NCBI GenBank assembly: GCA_035610835.1
Contig: CM069449.1
Coordinates: forward strand, 10,435,855-10,499,854
Source of the DNA: Ophiura sarsii
Taxonomy: Eukaryota; Echinodermata; Ophiuroidea; Amphilepidida; Ophiuridae
Reading direction: 5' to 3'
Length of the DNA: 64,000 nucleotides
In this document: piece by piece, positions 47,301-59,700 of the stretch
Layout: every line of letters begins with the position of its first letter
How positions within the stretch are numbered: position 1 is the first letter of the stretch
Notes under the pieces: generated by a model
Databases searched by the model: none
Seen by the model: the letters and a program-made list of their open reading frames with translations, nothing else
Told to the model about the DNA's origin: nothing
Made by a program: the position numbers and the translations under genes

Positions 47301-50300
47301 CATGGACCATGTCATGCAAGGCTACACCTGGCTGGTTGAATACCACACAAGTATGTTTTATGAAATATACATAAATATCGTTTTAAAAACTTACCTTGTT
47401 TGACTGCATACCGGTACACGGTCGGACTGCAACACAACAACAACAAACGGACGGGCGGAGACTTGCGTGTGAATGGTGTGCCTGGGCTATCCCATAATAT
47501 ATTTTTCTTTCGACCAATCACGATTTTTTGAGCGTCTTTTACTCACTTGCAAATGAGTAAATGAGTAAATTGACTCACGTCTTACGTTTTTATGTGGGTC
47601 AATTCAAATGGGTCAGACTGCACGTGACCCATCTTACGTGAGTCAACGTGTCAAGGGACCCATTAAAATGCATTGACCCATCTTACGTGGGTCAATTCAA
47701 ATGGGTCCGAACGCACCTACTCATCACAGGTGTGTCGCTTCGCTGGGACACGGTCACTTGACACAGATAGACGGGTAATGTGAGATGACCCACTGCAAAT
47801 GAGTCACTTGACCCATCTTTGACCCAGAAAAGTTTTCTGTGCTGCTTATCAGAAGCTATGTTCACATAGTTAATGCCCGTTTGTCCCGCCTCGGGCTCTC
47901 GGGTGTCATACCTGTGATCTGCAATTGAGAAGCACCACAGATTTTCTGCCTGTACAAACTTCTTCTTCTTCTTCTTGCTAGGAGTGGCGTCTGCATCAGC
48001 GGCTTCTTGAATCGTTGTAGAAACCGCTTCTGAATTTGAATGTTCTTCTAAATGATACGCCATTCTTTCACTCTCAGAAGCAGGATCCATATCCATACCG
48101 TTCTTTAACTTGATGGTTTAGGAAATTCCTTACGACGGGACATCACATCCCTATCACTCGTCGTACGTCCACTCTAGCAGGTGAGAGCTGGTCAATGTTT
48201 GTGTTCGGCGCAGATTAAAGCTGAGCAAAAGATTTAGTATCGGGCACTTTGGTTATACATCACGTCTGAGCCACAAGGGCCAGTGATTGAATGGTGAACG
48301 CAGCAGTATTTCAGTGTTTTATTGCTTAGATTATTGCACCAGTCCCGTGCAATTGCTTAGATTATTGCACCAGTCCCGTGCAATGAACGGGAAGTTTACT
48401 ACGCGCCGGCTGCAAGTTTATATTTTTAGCGCACATGTCATTGTTTACAAACACTCTGCTAATTTTAATGATGACATCATACGCACGATCGGTGATTGGT
48501 GGATATCGCTAAGCTTAGCTAACACAAACTCTACTTTCAGACGCTATAGATAAACCTGCGTGTGCACTGTAAATTGTATGCCGAAGTCCTCAGGCACTTT
48601 AAAAGTACGACTTATGACAAAACCGATTCGTCAAGCAGGTATTCTTACAGCTACAGTTTTAGCTTAACTCTTGTCTCATAAATAAGCAATTTGATATTTA
48701 CATTTCTGGCACAATGATAGAATGCAACACAGAGTGACACCTGTCAAATTCTTCAATCACATTATAGGCCTATGATCTATTCATTATTCTACTTTTCGTT
48801 ATCTTAAATATAGCGTTAACCCATGATACGAATTGCACAACAATTGTTTTTACGCACACGGTTAAACGTGTTTACACATGGCAGGATCTCATGATGATAA
48901 ATAATTGTATCTATTAATTGCTTTCAGAAGTATGCAACGTAACACGTGACGAAGGGGATGTCATTACCAAAGACGGTAACTGTAGTTTCTTTTTAAATAT
49001 GAGTTACTAAATTATGCTTTAATTATTTTAATGTTGTCCAAAAATATTTATATATTATTATTCATATAACTTCAAGGATAATTTTATTTAGAGATTTTGA
49101 AATGAATACGCTTTAAGGGCTCAGCAAACCCAACAACGCTCCAACGCTGAGCGCAAGCGTTGACCACCGCTTACCAATCAGGCTGCGTCATTTTGTTGTG
49201 GTGGAGGTACTACGCATGTTTGAGAGCGCCAATATGTCTAGCGTAGAGGAGTATGCTCAGCGCTTTAGTTCTAATACTAAAATGAACTTTATTCTATTCT
49301 AGACTTTTTTACAATGGCGCAAGAGTCGTATTTTGCATTTTTGCGTCATCCATCACCGAGATTCATCATACAAATTGAAAACGTGTTACAATGGATCTCA
49401 GAAGACATGACATTTGTCTTTATAATTATAAATTTAGAATTGATTGTACGCTGGGTGATTCAGAGTATTACTCTGGGTCCCAGGATATTAATTTCGCCAG
49501 TCTGCCTTCTGTGACAGCTTCATCATAATTATTTTTATCGTAAATTTATTAAGTCAGATGCAACACACACCGTGAAATCGATGTCAACTTTACATATTTT
49601 CCTTCTTTTTTTCTATAAAAATACGAACAGCTATGCCGTGTGAGCCAATCACTGTTGACAATATGGAACTCTGTCCAGATTTGATGTACGATATAATATC
49701 AATGCCGAACATTTTTGGTCATAAATCCCAGTCGGAAGCCACAGATGCATTAGCCGCCATTTTGAAAACGATATCAGAAGATGACTGTCCTATACGAGTA
49801 TGTATATTATATTAGTCTTATTGATTATATCTGAAATAAGTCGAACATTATAATTATATATCGATCGAGTACTCAGATTGCAGCTGGTGATCATTTTATA
49901 TCAATACCTATTCGATGATAACAATGTTGCCTTATCAATAAACGAGGACAATGTTTCTATATTAACACACCTCAAGCGATGAGCGAATCGATACTCGATT
50001 TTGATCTGAGGAAATTATGATGACAAACAGTTAAAGGTATATTATGTGATCTTTTCCAGGGACGCCCTCAATCAGATTTTCTTGCAGATTTACTTTTCTG
50101 ATCATAAATCATGAATACATTCCAAGTTACAGAGCGATACAATTCCTAATAACCTCAAAATCATGGTTTTAAGAGTGAATTTACAGTAAAATTTGAAAAA
50201 TAGATTGTACCGCTCGGTACAATCTATTTTCAAACCATGATTTTGAAGTAATTAGGAATCGTATCGATCTGTAACTTAGAGGATCTTTATGATTGATGAT

Positions 50301-50690
50301 CAAACATGCAAATCACATAATATGCCTTTAAAAACGTGATTCAACTTGCGAAAGTTAAGATAAGAACCAATATCAGTCACCCTAAAGTAATATTGTTTAT
50401 AATTTTATTCTGGTTTTTCTTTTTTTCTCAGGAGCTCGCTTGCAGTACACATTTACCTCCATGCAAATATTTTCCATCAGGAAAAGGATTTCTTTTACCA
50501 TGCCGATCTGTTTGCGAGACAGCGAAAGGATCGTGTCACAAATCGGTACCATGGCCAGTAATGGAAGGACTTGATTGCGACAGATTCCCGGACGATATTG
50601 AACCCTACAGCAGATGCTGGGAACCATCTAATGGTACGTAGCATTTGGGGTCTTATAGTTTGTAGGATGCTTGCCATTTATTGTATACAA

Positions 50691-50726
<36 letters not shown>

Positions 50727-53700
50727 GTCAAGCGTGTCATCTAAACTTTCACTCTTAGAGGTTTTACACAACATAAACATAAATGGCTGATCATGATAAC
50801 GGTGGCAATCATTACTAGGGTCAACATGGTTTGTAACGAGGAGAAACTCCTAAAACTAGAAACACTCATTTTTTGTGTTCTTTATTCTTTTCCACGCTTT
50901 GACATTCGATTCTGCATTCATCAGCTTCTTTGTAATTGAGGCAATCTCTGTGTATATTCCGATCACTTTTAGATTTTTTCACACCAACATTATTTTGATA
51001 TCAAAAGAAAACCCAAATTTGTCTAATTATGCTTATTTCTGAATATTTTCCATTTACACGTTATAGGCCAAAATACAGTGAATTACCACAAAAGAGGGAG
51101 GGGGGGGGGGGGGGTATGGTGAGAGGTCAAAAAAAATCGCACAGTAAATGTACTACATGTACAATTTTGCCTACTATTTGGCTATTAACCGCGGTCTTTT
51201 TTCTCACATTTTTCCTATTTCCTTTTTTTCTCACCCCTTATTTTTTTTTTTGGGGGGGGGGGGTGGGGGCCCAAATTGGGTTTTTTTCGCCAGGGGGAGG
51301 GGCATTTTTTTGACCCCCTGCCGCCCCCCTGAGCTACGCCACTGTAATGACGAGGACGAGGCCTTTATAAAATATTTTTATTTCATGGTTCTGAGGAGTT
51401 GGTTAACACAAAACTTGCTTTAAAATGTTCATTTGACTAAATAAATCTATTACCAAGATGTCAGATTTTTTAAATATTAGATATGGAAAAAAAAAGAAGA
51501 AAAGAAAAATTAAAGAATTCCTGAAAAATGATGCGCGAGGGGACGAGTAACTGCTTTAATTGTTATGTTTACTAATAACACATTCAACAAATATGAGTGA
51601 TGTCGTGATTTCGTTCATTTCTCTTTCAAGACTTAGGACAAGCTAATTCATGTCAGTACGTTCCTTCATATTTTTGTCGTGAGCTTGGCTTTCGCTATAC
51701 ACGGATGAAAGAAGACAATCCATTCAATCACAAAACGGTAGATGAAGCATTGGCGGCATTCATGGACGAAGATATTCAGGTAAGAATATGCCCACAATCT
51801 AATCATAATACACTAACACAAAAAGTCCCTGACCAGGGGATTTAATGTTGGTTAATCCAAAATCAATAATCGATACGAAAAATCTGAGATATGCATTAAA
51901 TGTGCAAATTTCTCCTCCGAAGTTTGATACCTCATTCATAGAAATCGAGTGGATAGGTTTGAAGTTATGATTGTTTTAATGACCACGACTAACGACAAAT
52001 ATGTTGCACTGTAATTGGTTTTCTATGGAATACCATTGATTTGTACAGGGTGAGTCAAACAAAATACAATAGTGGAAAGAAGCCATCTAGTTCTCAAAAC
52101 CAAGTTGATGTTTGAATTGCTTTAAACGTTATAAGAATAACATATTTGTTACTAAAGTGAGAAGAAAAAAAATCAACTGTTTTTTTCGTTTGCCTTTGGT
52201 GAACCTTTTTACACATGCACCTATTTCACATGCTTGTCCACAAGACACCCAAAACATGCATACGAATGCAAAATGCATCTCTCGTTAGAATTTGAAAATT
52301 CGAGTAAATTTGTGACGTAATTGGAATTTAATGCATCCTTTCTTGTTTAAATGGGAGATAACATAAACATGCTAGAATTGTTTTATAATGTTCTAAATTT
52401 GAATAAAAATGAAATTATTACAATTTTTGTTGGCGGGATATTCAAATGTGAACATGAAATATGTCCAATTTCAATTGAAAATTACTATGCTCGTGGACAA
52501 ACAAGTACATTGGGTTGTACAGAATAAAGGTTCACCAAAGCCAAACGAGAAAAAAAAAAAATCACATAAAGTTAGGAACAAAAACATCATTCTTGCAACG
52601 TTTAAAAAGTTTAAAAAATTCAAATTTATTTTGAAAAAAGAAGGTTTCTGTCCACTATTTCAGTTTTGTTGGACTCACCCTGTACATAATTGTCCACTGT
52701 GTGCTTTCTGAACCAGTCAGGTATCTGGATGAATGGTTAACAGGTATCGAAAGGGATTCTGTACACACACATTTTCAGTGCGTAGAAACATACATTTGTA
52801 AACAATGATGTCCCATAGAAACCCAATTTTAGTGCAACAAATTTGTTGGTAGTTATGGTCATTGAAACAATCATAACTTCAAACTATCCACTCAAATTTA
52901 TGAATGAGTTACCAAACTACGGATGCGAAATTTGCTCATTAAATGTTGATCTCAGATTTTTAGTATCGATTATTGATTTTGGATTAGCCAACATCAAAAC
53001 ACCTGGCCAGGGACTTTTTGTGTTTGGTGTATTACACGTACACTGTCTAGACTTTACTATCATGAAGCTACATATATTGCCCAGATAGCTATTTAGAAGT
53101 GATTGCACACGAAGTTCAACTAAGTTCATAAATAGTGTGTATGTTCATATAAGTTCGTGAATAGTGTTGATTTGATCACATATTGACAACTGCATAGTGT
53201 TATAATATTACATCCCTCGGTGCCTAACCCTGTAATAACTACTCCGTATTCATGCACAAAGTTGCTACATGTCAAACTTATTAAGTGTTTATGATAACGA
53301 AGGGAATGTCGCTGATGTTATATACATTGTTTATTGCAACACATTTAAATCGATTTAAGTTCAAAACTACACAGAGAAGCATTCGTGATACGTTGGGCTG
53401 ACGTTGAAAATGATTTCTGCTATAAGCTTATTTCGTTCTTAATTCCGTAGAGTCCATTGAACATTTGTTACATACATAATGAATGACCTCCACATGTGCA
53501 CGTGACAAATCACGAGAAATGTTCTTAGTATCTAGAACGTTTGAAGATGGTGAAATCTATCAAGCGAACTTGTTATTTGATACAAAACGTAATTGTCATT
53601 TGTTGAATATTTGACACTATTTTCGTCGCGACAAGTTTATGTTGAATTGTTTACAATGCTCAAAGTTCTTTACTGCTTAAAAGATAAGTATACAAATTAC

Positions 53701-56700
53701 GGAGCAATTTCTCTTCTCTCTCTAATTTGACATATATGGCACGCGAAAATTAAGAACACTAAAGCCGAAATAGTGACACAAAATGTGATATACATTATTA
53801 CACTTGGGTTTCTAACGAGCGGGATAGTGTTGGATAGTGTGCTAGGTATATTGCTATAGGCCGTATTGATCAATTAAAAACATCCTACCCGATCCTCATG
53901 CCACTGTCGTCCAACCGGTGGTATTGCTTCCAATTAATCAATACTCTACCTACCGCAGCTGCGTGTTGAAGAAATATGCAACAAAAACAATTCTTTGAAA
54001 GCAGTAGCTCAAATTAAAGAGGAGAAATAAGTCTACAATTTCGAATTATACATTCTAGCCATAGTTTTGGAATAAGGAACATTACCTAGAAATTTACTTA
54101 TTTTGAAGATATTATTTACTTATTTTGATGATATTATTGTACCTTAAGATTGTTGTCTTTTTGAAATATCCGTAACAAGTGCAAGATGTTTGCGTTTATA
54201 TCTGTTTCCATCTAGAAATTGATATCGTCTGGATGTTCTGAGGAGTTGACTTCGTTCGTTTGTGCATCATACTTTCCTCCTTGTGAAGATGGAGAAGTGA
54301 TCAAACCCTGCAGTGAAGTAGGTTTCCAGTTGTTTCTACTTTGGGTACATAGGCCAAAAAAAAAGGGGGGGGGGGGACAAGAAGGGAGGGTCTATGGGCT
54401 CGATTGTCTCATTTTCTTCATTCAAAATAAAATGACTCTTTGTGACAATTTGTTTGAATATATTGAAACAAGTTCGATATTTTTTGGGGAAAATATTGAG
54501 GGAAAAAAAGACGGACCGACCCTACCTGACATTGCCTGAGAGGTCCGTCTGCCCACATAACAGGTTCTTTCGTTGTATACATTTTTCTTCATGATTTCAT
54601 TGTATTTTCCCAGTATCTAACGATGCTGCACTCTTAGAAGGTCAGGATCAAATATGAGACGAAAAGGATCAATTTTGATCCAGAAGCGGTATCACATATG
54701 AACTTACCCTTTCCGGATCAAAGTGATCCGACAAGCAGGATCAAAAAGTTTGATCCGAAATGGGATCAAATATTTCTGTCAAATGATACTGAAACGGATC
54801 AAAATAATGATCCTTAATCGGATGTACCTGTAGCTTATGATCCTACTCCAGGATCAAACTGAATCAAAGAAAAAGTGAAAACATAGGGGGTCATCGGGTG
54901 ACAGATTGTAAAAACAAGCATGCATGCAAGGGTCTTTCGGTGACACCGGGCCAAAAAAAGGGGGGTATTTTTGATGGAGCCTGGTGTGAAACCTAATATT
55001 GATTGAGTGCCCCCACCCCCGGGTGCACACTGCAGACTATATATCGAGTGCAGTAAGCTTACTACATCGTGTAGGCCTAGTACATCGCAGTGATCGTGAC
55101 ATTTTGTGAGGAGCATTTTGACCGAAAATCGTACTGATGGCACTGGTCAGGTACAAGAAATTTGTTCACAAGAATAGAGCATGTTCAAACATAAAAAATA
55201 AAACTACTTTACCGACAAAATCATGTAATATTTTACAGATTAGACTGGATAACTTACCGCGGTATTTCACCCTGGTTTCAACTGTGGCGACCGAATTCAA
55301 AAGATCGTCTGCTTGTCGTCTATCGGTTTGCGAAAGAGTGACGTCAGTCACTCATTGACCAATGAACTGTTTCATCGAATTGATCCGGAAATCAGATCAA
55401 AGTTGATCAAGGTGAATTTGATCCGTTTGTTGATATCTATCTGGAAACGGATCAAAACGATCCGAAAACGGATCAAAACGATCCGAAAATGATCCTTAAA
55501 GGATCAAAACAAAGTGAGCCGGAAATCTACTCATGTATTTGATCCTGACCTTCTAAGAGTGTGGTACATACATTTTCCGGGAAAACATTCGGGACTGTAC
55601 TAGTATCGGACGATACTGGAACACACATTGTTCGATAATGGTACAAATTCAGTGTTTCGGTATCGGACGATACTGGGACATATAAGATGTTGCAGGATCA
55701 GGCGATACCATAACACATTTATGTACCAGCATCGTTCGATACTGGGACAAATCACCCTGGTAGCATTATCTTCCAGTATCGCCCGATACTGGAACATAAA
55801 AACGTTCCAGTATCGCTCGATACCAGAACACAATTTGGTGTTCCAGTATCGACCGATATTGGAACAGTATTAAATCGTACTAGTATCGAGCGATACTGGC
55901 AACTTTATGTTCCAGTATTGAAGGATACTGGTATACCATGGACCTAAAGTACATCTTTTCCTATTTTCCTTTTGGTTATGCTAGTGTTATTCATAGTTAT
56001 ATTTCAGCATGAATCGTGACATAGTTTTCAATGTTCTGGGAGCACAACACTTTTTTCCCTCGATATATATCAATGTCATAAAATATTGATAAAGTCCGTA
56101 CTAATTTGAGGAAAACAGAATATACATGTAGTATATCACTTCGTACATAACCTGACAGACGCAGCATTTACGCACGCGAATTCATCTTTCGTCTTTCTAC
56201 GCGTGTGTTTATACTCCAACATGTAAGAAGGACGTTCGCGATCAGGGAATGACGCAGTGACGTCACTGTCTCGTGGAAGTGTAATAGACTTTATTATTAT
56301 AAGCTTTTTTCTCGATCTATCGTTCCGTCCAATTGTTTGCAGGTTTGTCGGCGAAACTGGAAGTCATGTAAAAACGCCGCGGAGACATTAGGCGTGGCCA
56401 AGCCGGACTTGTTCAGCTGTAGTAAGCGTTTCTCACCAGCATCAAACACGGAGTCGCTGTCCTTTGCTGAACCTATTGGAAAATGCTTGCTTCGTAAGTC
56501 CTACCCAATTTCTACCTCATTATTTTCTTTCGGTTTTCACTAATTAGCGCCCCCATGCGTCAGAAAAAAGAAATTATGGCTTATTAGCATAAAGTAAAAC
56601 AATGGGAGGAATTTGGAATCTCTTAAACAATGTCTATAATTTTCAAACGTGTTTTGGTTTCTGGAAAAAACTACAGTTCTTAAACTATTCAGTACACTAA

Positions 56701-59700
56701 ATAAAGTGTTTTAAATTAATGCATGCATAGGACTATACTCTATCCAAGTGTTATTTATATGTCATATTCCTGTAGATCTACAACCACCAAAGGCGCCTCT
56801 AAAAATTCAAGACATAAGACGTCTTCGCACCTCTATCGAGTTCAACATCCGGTGTGACGATAACAACGTAGATGCCTTCACTGCAACCACATACAAGTTG
56901 GAAACAGAGGAGAGTCTACTTCATCCGCTCTATCAAACCATGAATCCGACAGTGAAGCTAACCGTCAATTTTCATTGCTACGGATACGTAATTATTGGTA
57001 CGGACATAGCTTAAGCATGTAAACAATCCGCTAACACTTTCCACGCGGCTATAAGTTTTGCCTCATAAAAAACCCAAGATTTTGTCACTAACCTTTCTCA
57101 ATTTTCACAAAGTCTATCTCAAGAATTACTGAACTAATACTAGGAATGTTTGTACTTATTTCAATGCATTTCTCACGGTGATTCCAAATATAATAATGAA
57201 ATTTAATAATTTCGACATTTTTAAAGCATTTTGTGACATTTAGGAGTGTCGTCTGCAGATGCCTGCCACGTGGAAAGCGTTAACTTAAGGAAATAGTGCA
57301 AAACTAGTACGATGGCTCGTATGCATGACTTATACGATAGTCGCAAAAGTAATACTTGCACGTTAATGGTGATGCACAAACATTCCTTTGGTGATTATCG
57401 TAAGTCCTTAAGAGAAACTAACTGATAAGTATGAGCCATATACGTACTGGTTTGCAGTGCTTCCTCGAAATTCGAAATGTATTTCAACCCTAGGCATAAT
57501 GAAATGTTGATTTTGATAAGCACATGCTGTAATGGTGTAGCACAATCAAAAGTCTATACTTATCATGCTTATGAGTGGATCATTCTCCAGAAAATGTACC
57601 ATCGGTACATCTGAATACCATATCATTGGTTAAGTTTATCACAATTGCACCATGTGCACTCGGATTTAACGCTATTTTTGACACTATTTTCGAAACAAAT
57701 CTGTCTGAAAAGTAATTTCCGGTAGATCCTACATAATTTGGCGTCAGTTATACAACTTTTGTCCTTTCTTAAACAAAATGACAGCTATTAAAATGAAATT
57801 ATGTAATTCCGACACATTGATGGTTGTGTCTACAAATTGTTCAAAATGATGGCTCGAAGTAAAAGGTATTTTTATTAATAATAACCATATACGTATTGAT
57901 GTATTTCTTGCAGGCGACCCTGACGACGAGGCTGCAATTCCTCTCGATCCCGATGCAAGTTATTTCATTGTTGTACAGGCTATGAATAGATTTGGATTGG
58001 GTCCTATGACTGTTGTGGCACTTCCCGGATACAAAAATGAGCAAAGTAAGTTTTCTTTTTAAATACTTAATATTCTTTACATTGTGTTTTGCACTGCATT
58101 ATTAAACACAGAGTTGGAATCGTCTTCATGAAATATATCTTTTATTCGTGTGTTGGTTTACAGTTATTGATCAACAAACTTGTAACATGAAAGTATAGTT
58201 ATGACGGGCTCCAAAAACAAAAATTGGGCACGGATTGAAATCAGGAAATACGCATTAACAAAGTCCATTCCAATAATGCACACATCAAGGTCAAACAAAG
58301 AGCTGTTTCAATCCGTTCACAATTTGTTTTAATTTATCCTGTATGTTCTTTTGTACAATTATTTCAGAGCAAAGAAAGTCGTTCTCCTCATCAAAAACGC
58401 GTAAGTATCGCTATATTACTCATATTTATTCATAAGTACGGTGATAAGGCGGAGCTGTGACATTAGTACACTGGCATTTGAGAATAAATGTAACTTTTAA
58501 TGTATAGTTTTACGGCAGCGCTAAATATTGTGCATCATTAATTGTATACGAACGTGTTAGGTCCGAGGGTGCTCAATCGTTTTGGTCCGCCATATTGAAA
58601 ATGGCGGTCTTAGATACTGACATGGGCCCCTCCGGTCCATGTTGATAATTTCAGACGTGGCAACTTTGACATTTTTAGTTAACATTTCACTGACATTTGT
58701 GCAATGGTTGACGTAAAAGAATTCTGTTCTCTCATCGTCAACAATTAAAACAATTATTTCTCTCTCCCCTATTCTATGTCTTTCAGCTGGAAAAGTTAAT
58801 TGGCTAGAGGAACCAGGTATGTGAAAGTATGAGGTACATGTATATACCGATGTAGTAGGGGACATGGTCCCCTGATTCTATAGTCCACCTGTACAGTAAA
58901 CATGGTGAAGAATAGGTTGTTATATGGCACTCATATCTCTACACGCAGCTATCACTACATGTAGTTCCACGCTTCATTCTGTGTATGTCTATAATATGGA
59001 GGTTTAGCTAGCTATGACTCCAGGGGACCATGGCTCTTTTTACATCGGTATAAAGCTAATACACCTATCAATTGTAAGACGCACTACGACCCCGGGAATG
59101 GTGCGTCACTTTACCGAGGTGCGTCAACTTCTCATGTACCATGACGCACCATGTGTCAAAAAAGTGACGGACCTTTGTCATACAATATACGCACCGTCAG
59201 TCAATTTTGTGACGCACCATTGGTTGATTTTGACGGACCATATGACGCACCCCGTTGGCGATCCTAGTGGACGGGCCTGTTCTCCTACCTCTGCTGTGGT
59301 TACTGTTATGCGCTTGCGTGGTATAGTACAATGCTGATCCCCTACACACAGAAAACACTATGTAAAAAATTATGTAAATATAGAACTCCATAATTATTAT
59401 GTAAGAGTTTACAAAAAACATGTAATATATACCCAAGCTTGTGTAAATTCCATGCAAAAGCTTAACACAACTGTTTACATAGTATTATGGAGTTCTATTT
59501 GTACACAGATTGTGTATTTTTTACATAATTTGTGTAATTTTTTTACATAGTGTTTTCTGTGTGTATATCATATGTTAAAGTAGGGCCTACTCTCAAAATG
59601 AAAGGTTCTCGGTCCACATTACTGTCGGTTCCTTTTTCCGCTTGCCAAACGCTTGCACACTTGCACGGCGATCGAGTGATTGCAGGCATTTTAGAACATG

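Larger units (their letters stand above)
34601..47841. mobile_element. 13.2-kb CACTA-like DNA transposon
   Basis: CACAGAAAACTTTTCTG at the left tip is repeated in inverse at the right tip, continuing with GAGTC or GGGTC. A 2-bp duplication, CT, flanks it (34599-34600 and 47842-47843). Arrays of GAGTCA/GGGTCA and their inverses fill the outer 700 bp at the left and 300 bp at the right, as in CACTA elements, where subterminal repeats bind the transposase. Removing the element and one CT restores an open minus-strand frame, which independently fixes the ends. Inside lie a decayed multi-exon minus-strand gene, SINE and LINE pieces and several MITEs. Confidence 0.85.
33727..48096 (-). pseudogene. 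Broken intronless minus-strand gene split by a 13-kb transposon
   Basis: The first part runs 48096-47842 (85 codons; acidic start, a run of Lys, then LWCFSIADHRYDTREPEAGQ). The reading frame is interrupted by the element at 34601-47841 with its CT duplication, and resumes exactly in frame at 34598 for 41 codons (YWDENCELLADIYSHGRA) to a TGA at 34473-34475. Coding text then continues in another frame: a one-base change near 34485 leads to TVKQLKDVH, a TAG, and an open frame 34428-33727. That last part holds KARWSPGRKEDRVIYWEEY and a fourfold 14-residue repeat around ELSPEDYGIL. No intron is seen, so it may be a retrocopy or an intronless gene. I do not recognise the family. Confidence 0.7.

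Noticed and set aside
49303..49415. Candidate exon with FFTMAQESYFAFLRH
   Set aside because: The acceptor is fair, but no good donor restores phase 1, and the flanking exons already join in frame without it.
21778..50725. Poly-G runs as special G-quadruplex regulators
   Set aside because: Runs of 30 or more G occur in several repeats and may have wrong lengths in the assembly; no positional link to genes beyond chance.
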